Assembly (NCBI GenBank): GCA_016802295.1
Contig: JAESIW010000115.1
Coordinates: 1,396,627 to 1,460,626 of the forward strand
DNA length: 64,000 nucleotides
DNA from: Brachionus rotundiformis
Taxonomy: Eukaryota > Rotifera > Eurotatoria > Ploima > Brachionidae
Direction of reading: 5' to 3'
The notes beneath the pieces were generated by a model that was not told where the DNA came from, made no database searches, and worked only from the letters and a program-made list of their open reading frames with translations. Shown one piece after another: positions 22,669 to 33,654 of the stretch. Numbering within the stretch: the first letter of the stretch is position 1; each line of letters begins with the position of its first letter. Position numbers and translations under genes: made by a program.

Positions 22669-24917
22669 TTATTCTAAATCATATTTATTGATTGGGCATC
22701 TACATATTGGACAATTTGACAGACGTTTAGTGCATTCTTCACAGAAAGTTTTGTGCTGGCATGGTTGGATTATAACATTGGACCGATTCTCACAACAAAT
22801 TGAACATGCGTTTTCGTCTATTTTAGTTGAACGTAGTCTTTCCAGTTTAAGGCGCCTTTATAATTAAAAATTATAAATACATCTTTGAACTTCTATTACA
22901 GTAGATAATACTTTGGTAAAACATATTTATTGTTTTCGTCAAGATATCCATGGTCATTGAAGCATTTGAAAGTTCTATTTGGAGGATATTTAAAAGGCTC
23001 CGTACCAAAATTGAATACTATATGCTGAAATGACATCAGGCTAGCCGAAGGAAAAATTCCTTTCCTTAAAAAATTCAGTTGTATTTAAGTTTAATTTAAA
23101 ATAGATAAAAACATTCAATAACTCACGAAACTTTACGGAACATTTCCGTATGAGAAGGACTTATTTGTACACCATTTAGATAAAAGATAATTTCTTTTTC
23201 ATCGATGTTTAGCAGTAATCCTACGACATCACCTTGCTTCCATTTATGGTCTAAATCTATGGGATATGGATCAGCATTGTACCATATAAAATTTCTACAT
23301 CCATCAAAACCAACAGAATACTGGTCATCACCAATACCAAACCCTTGCTGAATAATTTTTTAGCTAATATTATAAAATTACTATTAAATAAACTTTACAT
23401 CATTTAAAAACGAAGCAGATTTTGTGGCAAAGCCTATTTGCATTATACCATTGGTTAATAATGTCACTTCGTAGTACCAGCATGAATCATCGACTTGAAC
23501 CGTACTTCTTACTGATTCAAATGACAAAGCATCATTTCTGGCCTTTATAAAAAATCTTGATTAATTTTCAAAAGGCTATTATAAATTTTAATACTTCCAG
23601 TCCATCGGGTGATATTTTTAAATTTTCGCTCGTATCGTCATCATTTAGTCTTACATTTAAATTCCAACAGTCATATTTTGTAAAACCATAAACATGGTTT
23701 TCGGATGTAACTTAAGGGAAATTTTTTTCAAAAAAATTTTACAAACTATTTCTCTAAAAAATTTACAAAAATTATCTAACAAATATTGAGCTATGAAACC
23801 TATTTGGTGTTTATAGCTGTTATTGTTATTGTACCATGAAGATAGAAAATTTAATATACTGTCTTTGGACAATTTTTCCATAATTATGAATTTGCTTTTT
23901 GCTTTAAAAAATTAAAATTTTACCCAACTAATTTGGAATTTTTTTTACTTGACTTGGACAAATTTTCCAAAGCAATTAACGCGAATATCATTACTTCTAA
24001 TTTTTTCTGTACAAATTTAATTATTGAATGAATGGAAAGATAAATTTTTATTTACCTTATCTCGGGAAGATAAATCTGTCACATTTTGAAGATATATACC
24101 ATGACGCTAAACAATTAATATTTTAAATTCAATTTAAATTAATGTCTTATATCCTTACTAAACAATTTAAAATAAAATTAACGCTTTCATTAGCTATCAA
24201 ATGAGCTACATTGGTTCCTTTATAATGAATTAAAAAATTATTCTAATTTATTGTAAATTAAAAAATTAAAAACCTGCTATCTTTTCACTTAAACAACTAA
24301 AAACAGCCAAAATATTCCGCTTTATTTTGTCATTATATTTTATTTCATTTAATTTTAATATATTCAAAAGCAATGTAACTTGTTCCTAATAAGAAAATAT
24401 GTTTAAAAACATTTTTTTCTACTATTCAATTACTTTTGATGGAAGTGGGGTTTCTTCGACAAATATTGAAATTACTGAGGGTCCCAACTCGTCAGCAAGA
24501 CATATTTTGTCAATTAGTCTAATCATGATACTGATCCAGATGGTTTCGTCTTTGGATACCTCTTGCAGACGAACTATATCTTCAGGATTTTGGTTATTAC
24601 TTCAAATTTTAGAATTAACTCCCAAAAAATTTTAATTAAGCCTACTCTTTCATTAAGATAGATTTTACAACCGGAAGCATTTCCTTAATAAAATTATCTA
24701 ACTGCTTGGTATTGTTTTTGTTTTCTATAGTTGGGTAAATATGACTAAATGATCTTTTTTTTCTTGAACCATTGACAGAGTTTGTACTCGAGTCAGGGCT
24801 ATTGGCTAGCGAACAGCTACTCGACGGACTTATTTCCGATGAAAATGAAGAATTCATCTTTTCAAAGTGTCTTTCCTTGCACTGAGCCAAATATTTGGAA
24901 ACCAAACAAGCACCCAT
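22669..24917 (-). CDS. RSPRY1: RING finger and SPRY domain-containing protein 1
   Basis: It reads from ATG at 24917 to TAA at 22669 in about ten short exons (first three 24646-24917, 24434-24599, 24274-24385). The N-terminus begins MGACLV, a possible myristoylation site, and the following helical repeat region aligns in order with vertebrate RSPRY1, including the DNNQNPED segment and SYKHQIGFIAQYLLDN. The SPRY domain (about 23640-23040) has the blocks LKISPDGLE, FGIGDDQYS, FDGCRNFIWYNA and IIFYLNG. The C-terminal RING (22669-22860) reads CSICC...CQHKTFCEEC...CPICR. It is a predicted E3 ubiquitin ligase; the human gene is linked to skeletal dysplasia. Exon edges in the middle of the gene are approximate. 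Confidence 0.88.
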
Positions 24918-25620
24918 TATTCAGATTAGATTTCGTTCCTTACAAGTTAATGATAATATAAGAATTTAATTTTAAAGTGTATGTATATGTGCAAAAGAAT
25001 TTGAATAAAACACCAACCAGACAAGTTATTTGCTAACTAGAAATTTATACCATTTTTTTTTCATCCAAGATTTTATTATTGTTAGTATTTAAGATGAATT
25101 TTGTTAAAAGTTTAGAACCATTTACACCTAAATTCTAAAAAATAAAACTAGGAATTTAATTTAATTAAAAATTTATTTGATATTTAAAAAATTAAAAACA
25201 TGCTTATTTTATTTTAATTTTTTTGTTTGGTGTTAATCTTTGTTATTTAAATTTGAATAAAATCTTTGACTTGAAGTTCAATTTTGGTCTAATCTTTAAA
25301 AACATATTTTTTTTAATTTAATAATTAGCATAAGATTAACTTTCAAGTCTATCATTGTAAGAAAATGCCATGTAAACTTACATTTTAGAAATTTGCTAAA
25401 TTAAAAATCAAATAGAAAAATATTTACTTAAACAATGATAAAATCTAAAAAATTTTTTTTATTTTTTGAAATAATTTGTTCTATATTGGAAATAAATTGA
25501 TTTATTTATAACTTAAAGGTCCTAAATTAAGAATAATACAAATATATTCTCGATTTTTATTTTTAAAAGCAAAAAAGGGTATTTAATTTAGAAAAAAATG
25601 ATTAAAAGCGATTAGTCAAA
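24918..25620. other. AT-rich intergenic DNA
   Basis: It separates two divergent starts (RSPRY1 on the minus strand, the small secreted ORF on the plus strand), so it should hold both promoters. None can be defined by eye. Confidence 0.45.
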
Positions 25621-26705
25621 ATGAAGAATTGTTTGATCATCTTTTTTTTTATAATAGTGATTCAATTATCGATTTCGACCAAGCTTTTTGGTTATAATAA
25701 AAAATTTGATGGTATTTCGAAACCTGAAGAGTATTTGACGTTCAATGAACAAAATGAAAACAAAGATTTGGTGGAAAAAACAATAAATGATACCAAGCTA
25801 GAACCTGTTTCCAATGAAACTTCGTCTTTAGTTAGTTTTATCAAGATTTCTATTCAGAGAAAAAATTTGGAAATTTTCAATATTCTGATAGACATACATG
25901 AATAAGTTTTAATTAATTTTTAAATTTTAACTTAAGATAATAATTTAAATTCATCTTACGTAACATTAAAAATAATTTCAAAAGTTGTTTTGATTGTGAG
26001 CTTTTTAAATAAATTTGATGAATTTTTAATATAAATTCTTAAATTGTTTCCAATGACCTAAGAACGAGAGACATCCAAACTAATAGACTCTCGGACATAA
26101 TAAAAGATACTCTAATTCATAATGGTAACTTTCATGATTAAGATAGATATTTATAATTATTTATAGATAAAAATTAAAAAATAATAATTTCAATGGATAA
26201 TGTCTGAATTTAAGGAAGGGAATAATCATAAACTTGTAAGAGATATTAACAAAAAAGGTCAATTATGTTATGCTAGCTAGGCATGATTAGTAAAGATGGT
26301 CAATATTTTCAAGCCCTTTGAAATGTTTAGGCTGGCCAATGGATTACCACAATTCAGACCCTTTTTATTAAGCTAAAAATGAAATTTTATAAAAATTTTT
26401 GGTATCTCGCAGGATATATTTTGACCAGTTCAAATGTGTGCCAGTGCGAGATTTTCCGTATATGATGGTATTCGCCTAATTGGCTAGTCCGGTGTAAGGC
26501 CCATAGCGGACAAGTAGATTAGCTTTTCTGATGACATTAAGAACTTAAAAAAAATGTGTTTCATTTTTAGGGTGATTATAAGAAGAAGAAAGACCATCTT
26601 GATTTGAGCCACTTGGTGAACAAAAAAAGCAGAGTTGATTTAGTGAAAAAATTTCTTTTGAGCATCCTGTATTCTGAGACATCAATGTACCAAATATCAA
26701 GCTAA
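25621..26705 (+). CDS. Possible small secreted protein, two-exon model
   Basis: The first ORF (25621-25905) opens with MKNCLIIFFFIIVIQLSIST, a good signal peptide, followed by a polar segment with two sequons (NDT, NET). Read straight through it ends after 94 residues. A second open block at 26571-26705 follows a clean acceptor (TTTCATTTTTAG) and codes for a Lys-rich segment with dibasic KK sites (DYKKKKDHLDLSHLVNKKSR). A weak donor (GTTAGT at 25830) would join them in phase. The family is unknown. A neuropeptide-like or other secreted precursor is possible; it could also be a chance ORF. Treat the join as tentative. Confidence 0.35.
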
Positions 26706-27646
26706 CAGAATTTTGTTGTTTTTTAAGTGAATCCTTAAACTTTAAGATATCTATTCAGGTTCATTTTGGAAAGAAATAAATTCTTAGGGCTATTTAAGTA
26801 ATTTAGATATCCATGATTACAGTCATTATCTATTTTTCTGACTGGTAGATAATATCATTTGACACCCAAAAAACTAATTTGTCTTGCTCGGTTTAACATT
26901 TATTTATTTTTAACTAAAACAAATTTAGATTGTCAGTGGTTAGTTATCTAGAAGCCTTGGTAAAAAAGGCTAGGTCTTTATAATCTAGATCTCATATACT
27001 ACGATTTACCAAACCTGAGCACAAAATATGAAACTACTTCTAGTTTATTATTTTTTAAAGTAGAAAATGGTGATTATTAAGGGTTTAATAAAAATTAAAG
27101 GATGAAAAAAAAGAGAAGGCCAATTTTTTACCCTATTTTTAAAGAAATTTTGTTTCATTATCAAAACAATTTCTGATTAATTTTGCCTTAAATTTCGCAA
27201 AGATATTAGCATAATTAAGATTTATTTATTAATATTGAGATACTTGAATTTCTTAGTTAATTAATTCCAATTTTTAAAATATCTATATAATATTTCATTT
27301 TCTGTTTATCGTAATTTCAAACAAATAAAAAATCATATAAAATTAATTCGCAAAATTTTATTTTTAAATAGTTCGACATAAGTAAAAAAAAATATTTTAA
27401 AAATAAATCAAAAACCTTGTAAAACAAAAAATAAAAAGAGATCGAACTGACTTTCACATAAAAAAAAAAAACTTTTAATAATAATAAATATTCCCAACAA
27501 AAATATTGGAACTCTTAAAGCAGCTTGTTTAGTTTTGAACGGATTTGTTTAATAGAAAAAAAAAAAAAAAACTAAAAAAAATTTAAAAATTATTTTATTT
27601 TAATTTAGAAGACATGAAAAATGTACTGCGTTGATACCCGAATGTA
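26706..27646. other. AT-rich intergenic DNA
   Basis: Nothing recognisable is seen here. Upstream, 26390-26560 is less AT-rich and has TCTCGCA and TGCGAGA as an inverted pair about 50 bases apart, but it matches no RNA I know. Confidence 0.45.
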
Positions 27647-28612
27647 TTATTGTTCTCTTCTAACAATTTTCTTACTTTTTTTATTGGTAATGGTAATGAA
27701 TCCATCATCTCCATCTACATCCTGAAGTGACTCGTTCGATGATTGATTAGACTCAGTTCGCTTATTTTCCTTTTCTATTAAGATAATTGAATCGGTGAGC
27801 GAAGTTTGCTTGAGAGTTTGTTTCGGATTTTTGGACTCTAGTGTATCAACAATAGCATCACGGATAGCACTGGTCAAATTTTGACTTGGCTTGCTTTTTG
27901 GCTTAGTCTTGGACTTTTCGACCGGTTTTACCTCAGGAACAACAGGCGCCACTTGAGGTTCAACTTCCGGAACTGTAAGGCTCTCCTTTTTGTCTTTTTT
28001 CTTATCTTTCTTGCTCTTATGATTAGCAGTGACCCAATCATCCTCCTTGTCCTTGGTCTCAGTTCGCTGTATGACCGATTCAGTAAGCAACTCACTGGGC
28101 TGTTTTGACCCAATGACCAGCTGATTTGTGTTCACATCTTCAACTTTTGGTTTAGGTTGAGTGACAGTCTCAGTGCTGGCTTGTGGCACTGTTTTTTGCT
28201 GCTTTTTTTGAGCACGCTTATCTACAACAGTAGTCCATTCAGAGATGTCGACCACTTCCTCGGCCTTGACGACAGTCTCTTTGACTAGTTCTATTTTTGG
28301 CTCTTTTTTAGCCTGTTTTTTACCAGACTTGGCTTCTGTGCTGTTCTTAGGTGACTCAGTGACCTTCTTTTGAGGCTTGGATGGCTCCGATGGCTGACTT
28401 ACCGCTGCCACTTGGACTGTTTGAGGTTCGGACTTTTTTTTTGTCTTGATCTCCTTTTGCTTCGTTCTGATCTTTTTGGGCGCCGATTCCTCTTCAATTT
28501 TTTCAGGCTCCGGCTTCCTAAATCCCATTTGGTAAGTAACAAAAGCTATTATTCCTAGAATTGATGTAAATACCACAGCTATAAAATACTCGGATTGTAA
28601 TAACGAATTCAT
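27647..28612 (-). CDS. N-terminally anchored Lys-rich protein, metadherin-like
   Basis: A single exon of 321 residues. Residues 9-30 (FIAVVFTSILGIIAFVTYQMG) form one membrane span with a short lumenal N-terminus; the rest is a low-complexity cytoplasmic tail rich in Lys, Glu, Pro and Gln. A motif recurs three times: EWTTVVDKRAQKKQ, DDWVTANHKSKKDKKK and DDGFITITNKKSKK, that is, acidic-aromatic-x-T/V followed by a Lys cluster. This layout (one N-terminal anchor, Lys-rich tail, Trp-containing repeats) resembles metadherin/LYRIC and, more loosely, ribosome-binding ER proteins such as RRBP1. Base composition is GC-richer than the flanks, as expected of real coding sequence. The orthology is a guess. 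Confidence 0.7.
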   Translation of the reverse strand: MNSLLQSEYFIAVVFTSILGIIAFVTYQMGFRKPEPEKIEEESAPKKIRTKQKEIKTKKKSEPQTVQVAAVSQPSEPSKPQKKVTESPKNSTEAKSGKKQAKKEPKIELVKETVVKAEEVVDISEWTTVVDKRAQKKQQKTVPQASTETVTQPKPKVEDVNTNQLVIGSKQPSELLTESVIQRTETKDKEDDWVTANHKSKKDKKKDKKESLTVPEVEPQVAPVVPEVKPVEKSKTKPKSKPSQNLTSAIRDAIVDTLESKNPKQTLKQTSLTDSIILIEKENKRTESNQSSNESLQDVDGDDGFITITNKKSKKIVRREQ

Positions 28613-30506
28613 TTTTTCTTTCTAAATAAAAATTAAATTCGTTTTAAGTTTTTATTTTTAAATGTATACGAAAATTATATCCTTGACCATAAATTTATAA
28701 CAATTGATGACGAAAATTATTTTTTCGAACTAAATTATTCAGTTTAGCTTTAACAAAATTTCTTATCTTATCTTTCAGGGGAGTTCATATAAACATTAAA
28801 GTTGCTCAGGTTTTTTGCATATGGTTTTAAATGTCATTGATTTGAATTAAAATGATGACGTTTATAATTTTTAAAAAATAAATGTGTAAATGAATTAGGA
28901 GTCTCTTAGAAGCTTTTATTTGCTCAATTTATAATTTTTTCTAACTCTTGAAGCTTTATGACCATTTTGTTTAGTTGAGCTGAGCTAATATCTTGAGAAA
29001 TAAACGCTATACCAATTTATGTTAATTTTAAACTCAATTCATTACGGGTTTTTCAATTATAATTTTTATGCCGATAATTGTCCGAATGGACTTAATATAT
29101 AGTCTTAAATTTATTATATATATATAGCCTATTTATTATTGCATTAGCTGTAAATGATAAGTTTCTAAATTTACCTCACATTTTGTGAATTTTGAGACTC
29201 TTTATAAATTATTAAAATTTAGAACTATTTTTTATTTTTCTAAAATTTTTTAATACTTATTTAAAATTTAAAAAAAAACTTTATTTTTAACATAAATTAT
29301 CTTTTTATTTTGTAATTAAATATTAAGTAAATGATATGCAATAAATGTATTTTTGATTTTCAAAATTATAATTTCAGAATTTTAAAGACTATTTTATATA
29401 ATAATCAATTTTAGCTTTTAATTATTAAGTAAAATTAGTCTAGTTAAATATAACTTTTTAAATAAATTAGTTAAAAATAAAAAATAACTAAAACTTGTTG
29501 TCGTTTCTCACAATTTATTTACAACTTATTTTAAATTATTAATTGCGAATTTGATTATATACAAATATTTAATTAAATTCCATAGATAATACTAATTTAG
29601 TTCATACTTTTTTAAAAAATCTTTAATATGCCTGCTATTTACATTGAGAGGAATTTCTCAATAAACCCACAAAAATGATGTCTTTCAAATTAAAATTTTG
29701 AACTTTTATTTTAAATCAAAAACAAGAGAAATAATAAAAATATAATTTTTTTTTATTTAAAATATTATTCTACATATTTTTTCAAAGCATATAATTTAAT
29801 ATTATTAATTTAAATGTAAAAATCATAGAATTTTTTCTATTCACCTCCTGCATTATTGATTTGATTGCAACTCAACCATCTTGATCATTTGCCTTTACCA
29901 ATTCAAATAAAATGAGCTCTTTCGTGATTGTTGACTACCAATTTGGATATTACTGTTCTATCCATTCTAAACAAATGCTTAAGCAATCACAGTCTTCTTT
30001 TCTTAATATATTGTTTTCACAAAACAGTGTAAACTTTTAGCTTTGTTCCTAGCTTTAGCTGGCGGATGTAAGTAAAAATCTAAAGGGCTAGGGTTAATGT
30101 ATATGCCAATGATGGTCGGAATATCCAACTTGGTATTTATTCACATGACTTTTGTTTATTTAAGTCGGGTGGTTTAGCTTTGTTCGCTAGGTCATGCATC
30201 TTTAGGTGCATATTAATGATCAATTTATTCACTTAAAAAAACAACTAATACAAATTTTTAAATTTTCAAAAATCAAAAACTTTTAAAAAATAAAATTTTT
30301 ATCATTTTTATTACTGTTTTTTGTTGATTTAAAAATTATGAGTATAAAATATATTATTTTAGAATTACTTCAAGACAAAGTTTAATACTTTTTGATTTAT
30401 TACCATGGAAATAAATTATTGATAAATTTTGAAAATAGTACTTTTTCGAGTAAAAACAGATTTCTATCTAAGATCTAATGTAATTAAAAACGGAAATTAC
30501 TCAAAA
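28613..30506. other. AT-rich intergenic DNA, 1.9 kb
   Basis: It lies between divergent starts. A less AT-rich patch at 29840-30220 may be a decayed repeat, but no coding or repeat identity can be assigned. Confidence 0.45.
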
Positions 30507-32418
30507 ATGAACCAAAAGCAACAGAATCTGCCAAATAAAGTAATTAGAAATAATTAAGTAAGCACACATTAATTTTAATTTTACCAATTTTAAGGCCGTA
30601 GCCAATCAGTCATCATCAACATCAACTAGTCAAACATCAGCTTCCAGCTCTGGGTCAGCATTCAGCTCTTTCTATTTACAAATGATATCCAACAACTCAA
30701 ATATAATAATTCCTTTTTCTAAGCCTTTACGTAAAGGTGCATCAGATCGACCGATTAAGTTTAGATGTTTTCTTCAAAATACAATGCTAGATGTACTTAA
30801 AAGCCGAGGTTGGATTGAAGTGACCGAGTAATTATTTAAAATAATTATTTGATTCTAATTAAAATTTTAGTTCTAATGATGAGTGGGATTTTTATTGGGT
30901 TGATGTGGGTTCAATGAAAGAGCTTTTTGATCAAGGCTATTTCGAAGAACATATGAGAATTAATCATTATCGCAATCATTATGAACTAACAAGGAAGGAC
31001 CTAATGGTCAAAAATTTAAAAAGATACAAAAGACAATATGAAAGAGATCAAAATAAGGCTGAATCATTGAAATGGGATTTTTTCCCAACAACTTTTGTTC
31101 TTCCGGTATTGGTTATTTTTAACTTAAGGTAAAAATTAATTTTTTTCAAACAAAAGTCCGAGTACCATATGTTTGTTGAGGAATTTAAGCGAAAACCAGG
31201 CACCATTTGGATAATGAAACCTGCCGGTCGAGCCCAGGGAAAAGGAATTTTTTTGTTTACTGACTTAAAAGATATCACTGATTGGAAAAAGGTTAATTTT
31301 TTTTATAAATATTTACCTAAATTTAAACTTAAATGAAGGGTGAAAATAAAAATACTGAAAAACCCAATGATCCATCCAAAGATCCTCCTGAAATTTATGT
31401 TGTTCAGCGTTATCTTTCCAATCCGTATCTAATTGGTGGTAAAAAATTTGACATGAGAATTTATGTTCTTGTCAACTCAGTAATTTAAAACAAAAAAAAA
31501 AACAATTGAAATTAATTAAAGCTTAATTTTAACAATAGTTTAATCCATTAAAAGCATATCTCTATAGAGAAGGGTTCGCTCGCTTATCCGGGACCAGATT
31601 TTCTCTGAACAGCATTGGAGATACTTGTAAAATATTTTTTATTTTAGAAAATATTATCAATTATAAAAATTTCAATCTAATTGTATTTTAGATGTTCATA
31701 TAACAAATAATGCCATTCAAAAACAGGCGCCAAATTATGATCCAGATAAGGGTGCCAAATGGTCAATGCAAAATTTAAGACAATATCTAATTGCTAAACA
31801 TGGGCTTGAACAAGTCGAGTGTATGTTCAGATTAATGGATGACATATTTATAAAAAGTCTTCAGAGTGTCCAAAAAACTATAATAAATGATAAGCACTGT
31901 TTTGAGCTTTATGGATATGACATTCTTTTAGATTCAGATCTAAAACCGTAAATTAGATAATTTTCAAATTTCTAAACAATAATTTTTTTTATAAGATGGT
32001 TAATTGAAATAAATGCCTCTCCAGCTTTGACTGCCAGTAGTCAAGAAGATTATGAGCTAAAATTTCGCTTACTTGATGACGCTCTTACAATAGTTGACAT
32101 GGAAAATAGGTAAAAAAAATAAATATTAATATATATCTTTTTAATAGATAAAATCTCAAGGCTTACCGGAAAAGAGAGAAGAATCGGTGGTTTTGATTTA
32201 ATATGGAATGATGGACCAGTTTTGATTGAAGATTGTAACACAGATCAATCAAAGCTGAACAGTTTTCTTGGTAAATAGTTTAAAACAGTCGAAAAAATTC
32301 TAAATTTTAAAATTTTATTATTTAATTAGGCTGTTATAATGATAGAGAAGAACAATTAAAAAAATTATATAGACAAATTCTTTTGAATCGAAAGACTCAA
32401 AAAATCGAACAGAACTAA
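30507..32418 (+). CDS. TTLL9: Tubulin tyrosine ligase-like protein 9 (polyglutamylase family)
   Basis: Ten exons join in frame into 477 residues: 30507-30539, 30595-30827, 30871-31105, 31157-31291, 31339-31479, 31539-31626, 31692-31947, 31996-32109, 32161-32270, 32330-32418. The TTL domain is complete: HYELTRKDLMVKNLKR, the ATP-grasp core IWIMKPAGRAQGKGIFLF, YVVQRYLSNPYLIGGKKFDM, DKHCFELYGYDILLD, and the metal-binding block WLIEINASPAL followed by TASSQEDYELK. The last part, LTGKERRIGGFDLIWNDGPV, matches TTLL9 rather than TTLL1. TTLL9 adds glutamate chains to axonemal tubulin in cilia and flagella. The Ser-rich N-terminus (residues 12-36) is lineage-specific. AATAAA at 32484-32489 lies about 95 bases before the PCNA start. 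Confidence 0.92.
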
Positions 32419-32582
32419 ATTGTAAATTAAAATGTAAAATAATAAATAACTATTTAAAATATATCTTTTGATGCTTTTGACTAAATAAAATGAAAAATAA
32501 AAAAAAATTATAAAGATAATCCTAATACATTCTAAGTTTAACTTAATTATATTTTCTATTTTTAATTTATTATCTAAAAAAA

Positions 32583-33431
32583 ATGAATGCAGTCATTAAG
32601 CAAGCTGGACTATTAAAAAAAATCATTGAAGCAATAAAAGACTTGATCTCAGAAGCTAGCTTAGATTGTGATGAAAATGGAATGTATCTCCAAGCAATGG
32701 ATTCATCTCACGTATCTTTGGTCACTTTTTTTCTCAAGCCAAATTTGTTTCAAGTATACAAATGTGAAAAAAATTTATCACTTGGTTTGAACATAGTATC
32801 TGTGGCAAAAATTCTTAAATGTGGTCTGAATGATGACACTTTAATTCTTGATGCCAGCGATCCAGCTGATATTTTAAATTTCCGATTTGAATCACGACAT
32901 GGCAACAAGGTGAGTAATTTTGAATTAAGATTAATGAATTTGGACATTGAGAGACTTTCGATTCCTGATGCAGAGTACTCATGTATAATTGAAATGGTTT
33001 GTGCTGAATTCAGCAAAGTTTGTCATGATTTATTTACCATCGGCGATTCGATTACAATTACTTGTGGAAAACAAGGTGTAAATTTTATCACCAATGGTGA
33101 CCTTGGGACTGGCAATATTCGCTTAAAATTAGGAACAACAGTGGACGATAATAATGAAGATGCATATGCCATTAAAATCAAAATTACTAAATCACTGAGC
33201 TTGACTTTTTCCCTAAGGTATCTAGTTTATTTTACAAAAGCTTCGTCATTATCAGACACAGTAATACTTTATATGGGCGAAGATGTACCTTTAAGTAAAA
33301 ATTGTGACTATTTATTATTTGTTTTATTAAACTTATAAATTAAAGTGGTTGAATATAAAACTTTGAATGCTTTTGATGAAGAAGCAGGGTATTTGAGATA
33401 CTATCTTGCTCCAAAAGTGAACGAAGAATAA
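32583..33431 (+). CDS. PCNA: Proliferating cell nuclear antigen, DNA sliding clamp
   Basis: Two exons (32583-33294, 33346-33431; 51-base intron) give 265 residues against about 260 in most animals. Conserved blocks are in order: LKKIIEAIKDLISEASLD, LQAMDSSHVSLV (including the His44 loop), the interdomain connecting loop LMNLDIERLSIPDAEYSCII, and the C-terminal YYLAPKVNEE. The lysine corresponding to human K164 (ubiquitin/SUMO site) is present in TCGKQGV at residue 163. PCNA trimers encircle DNA and tether polymerases and repair factors. The copy is divergent for an animal PCNA, and there is a five-residue insertion between VEYK and LRYYLAPK, just past the splice site. It lies 164 bases after TTLL9 and 223 before DMAP1. 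Confidence 0.95.
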
Positions 33432-33654
33432 AGAAATGTATTTTTTCAAAATTTATTTTCAAAAAACTATATAAAATCTTAATTAAATAAAGTCAGACGA
33501 AATTAAAAGAATACTATTTTAAAAATTTGCTTAAAAATAAAATCTAAATTAAAGTTAAATTTGTTTTGGAAAATAGATTACTACATGAGTTGAAAAAACT
33601 TAATTTTTAATCAATAAATTTCTTAAAAAAAATATTTTTAAACTTTTAATCAAA

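Noticed and set aside
26390..26560. Possible structured RNA with a TCTCGCA/TGCGAGA pair.
   Set aside because: The pair is short and far apart and no known RNA consensus fits; it may be repeat debris.
33040..33125. Apparent loss of the PCNA K164 modification site (GTGNIR in place of GNGNIK).
   Set aside because: Counting residues shows that this position is human K181. The true K164 equivalent is the Lys in TCGKQGV (residue 163), which is kept.
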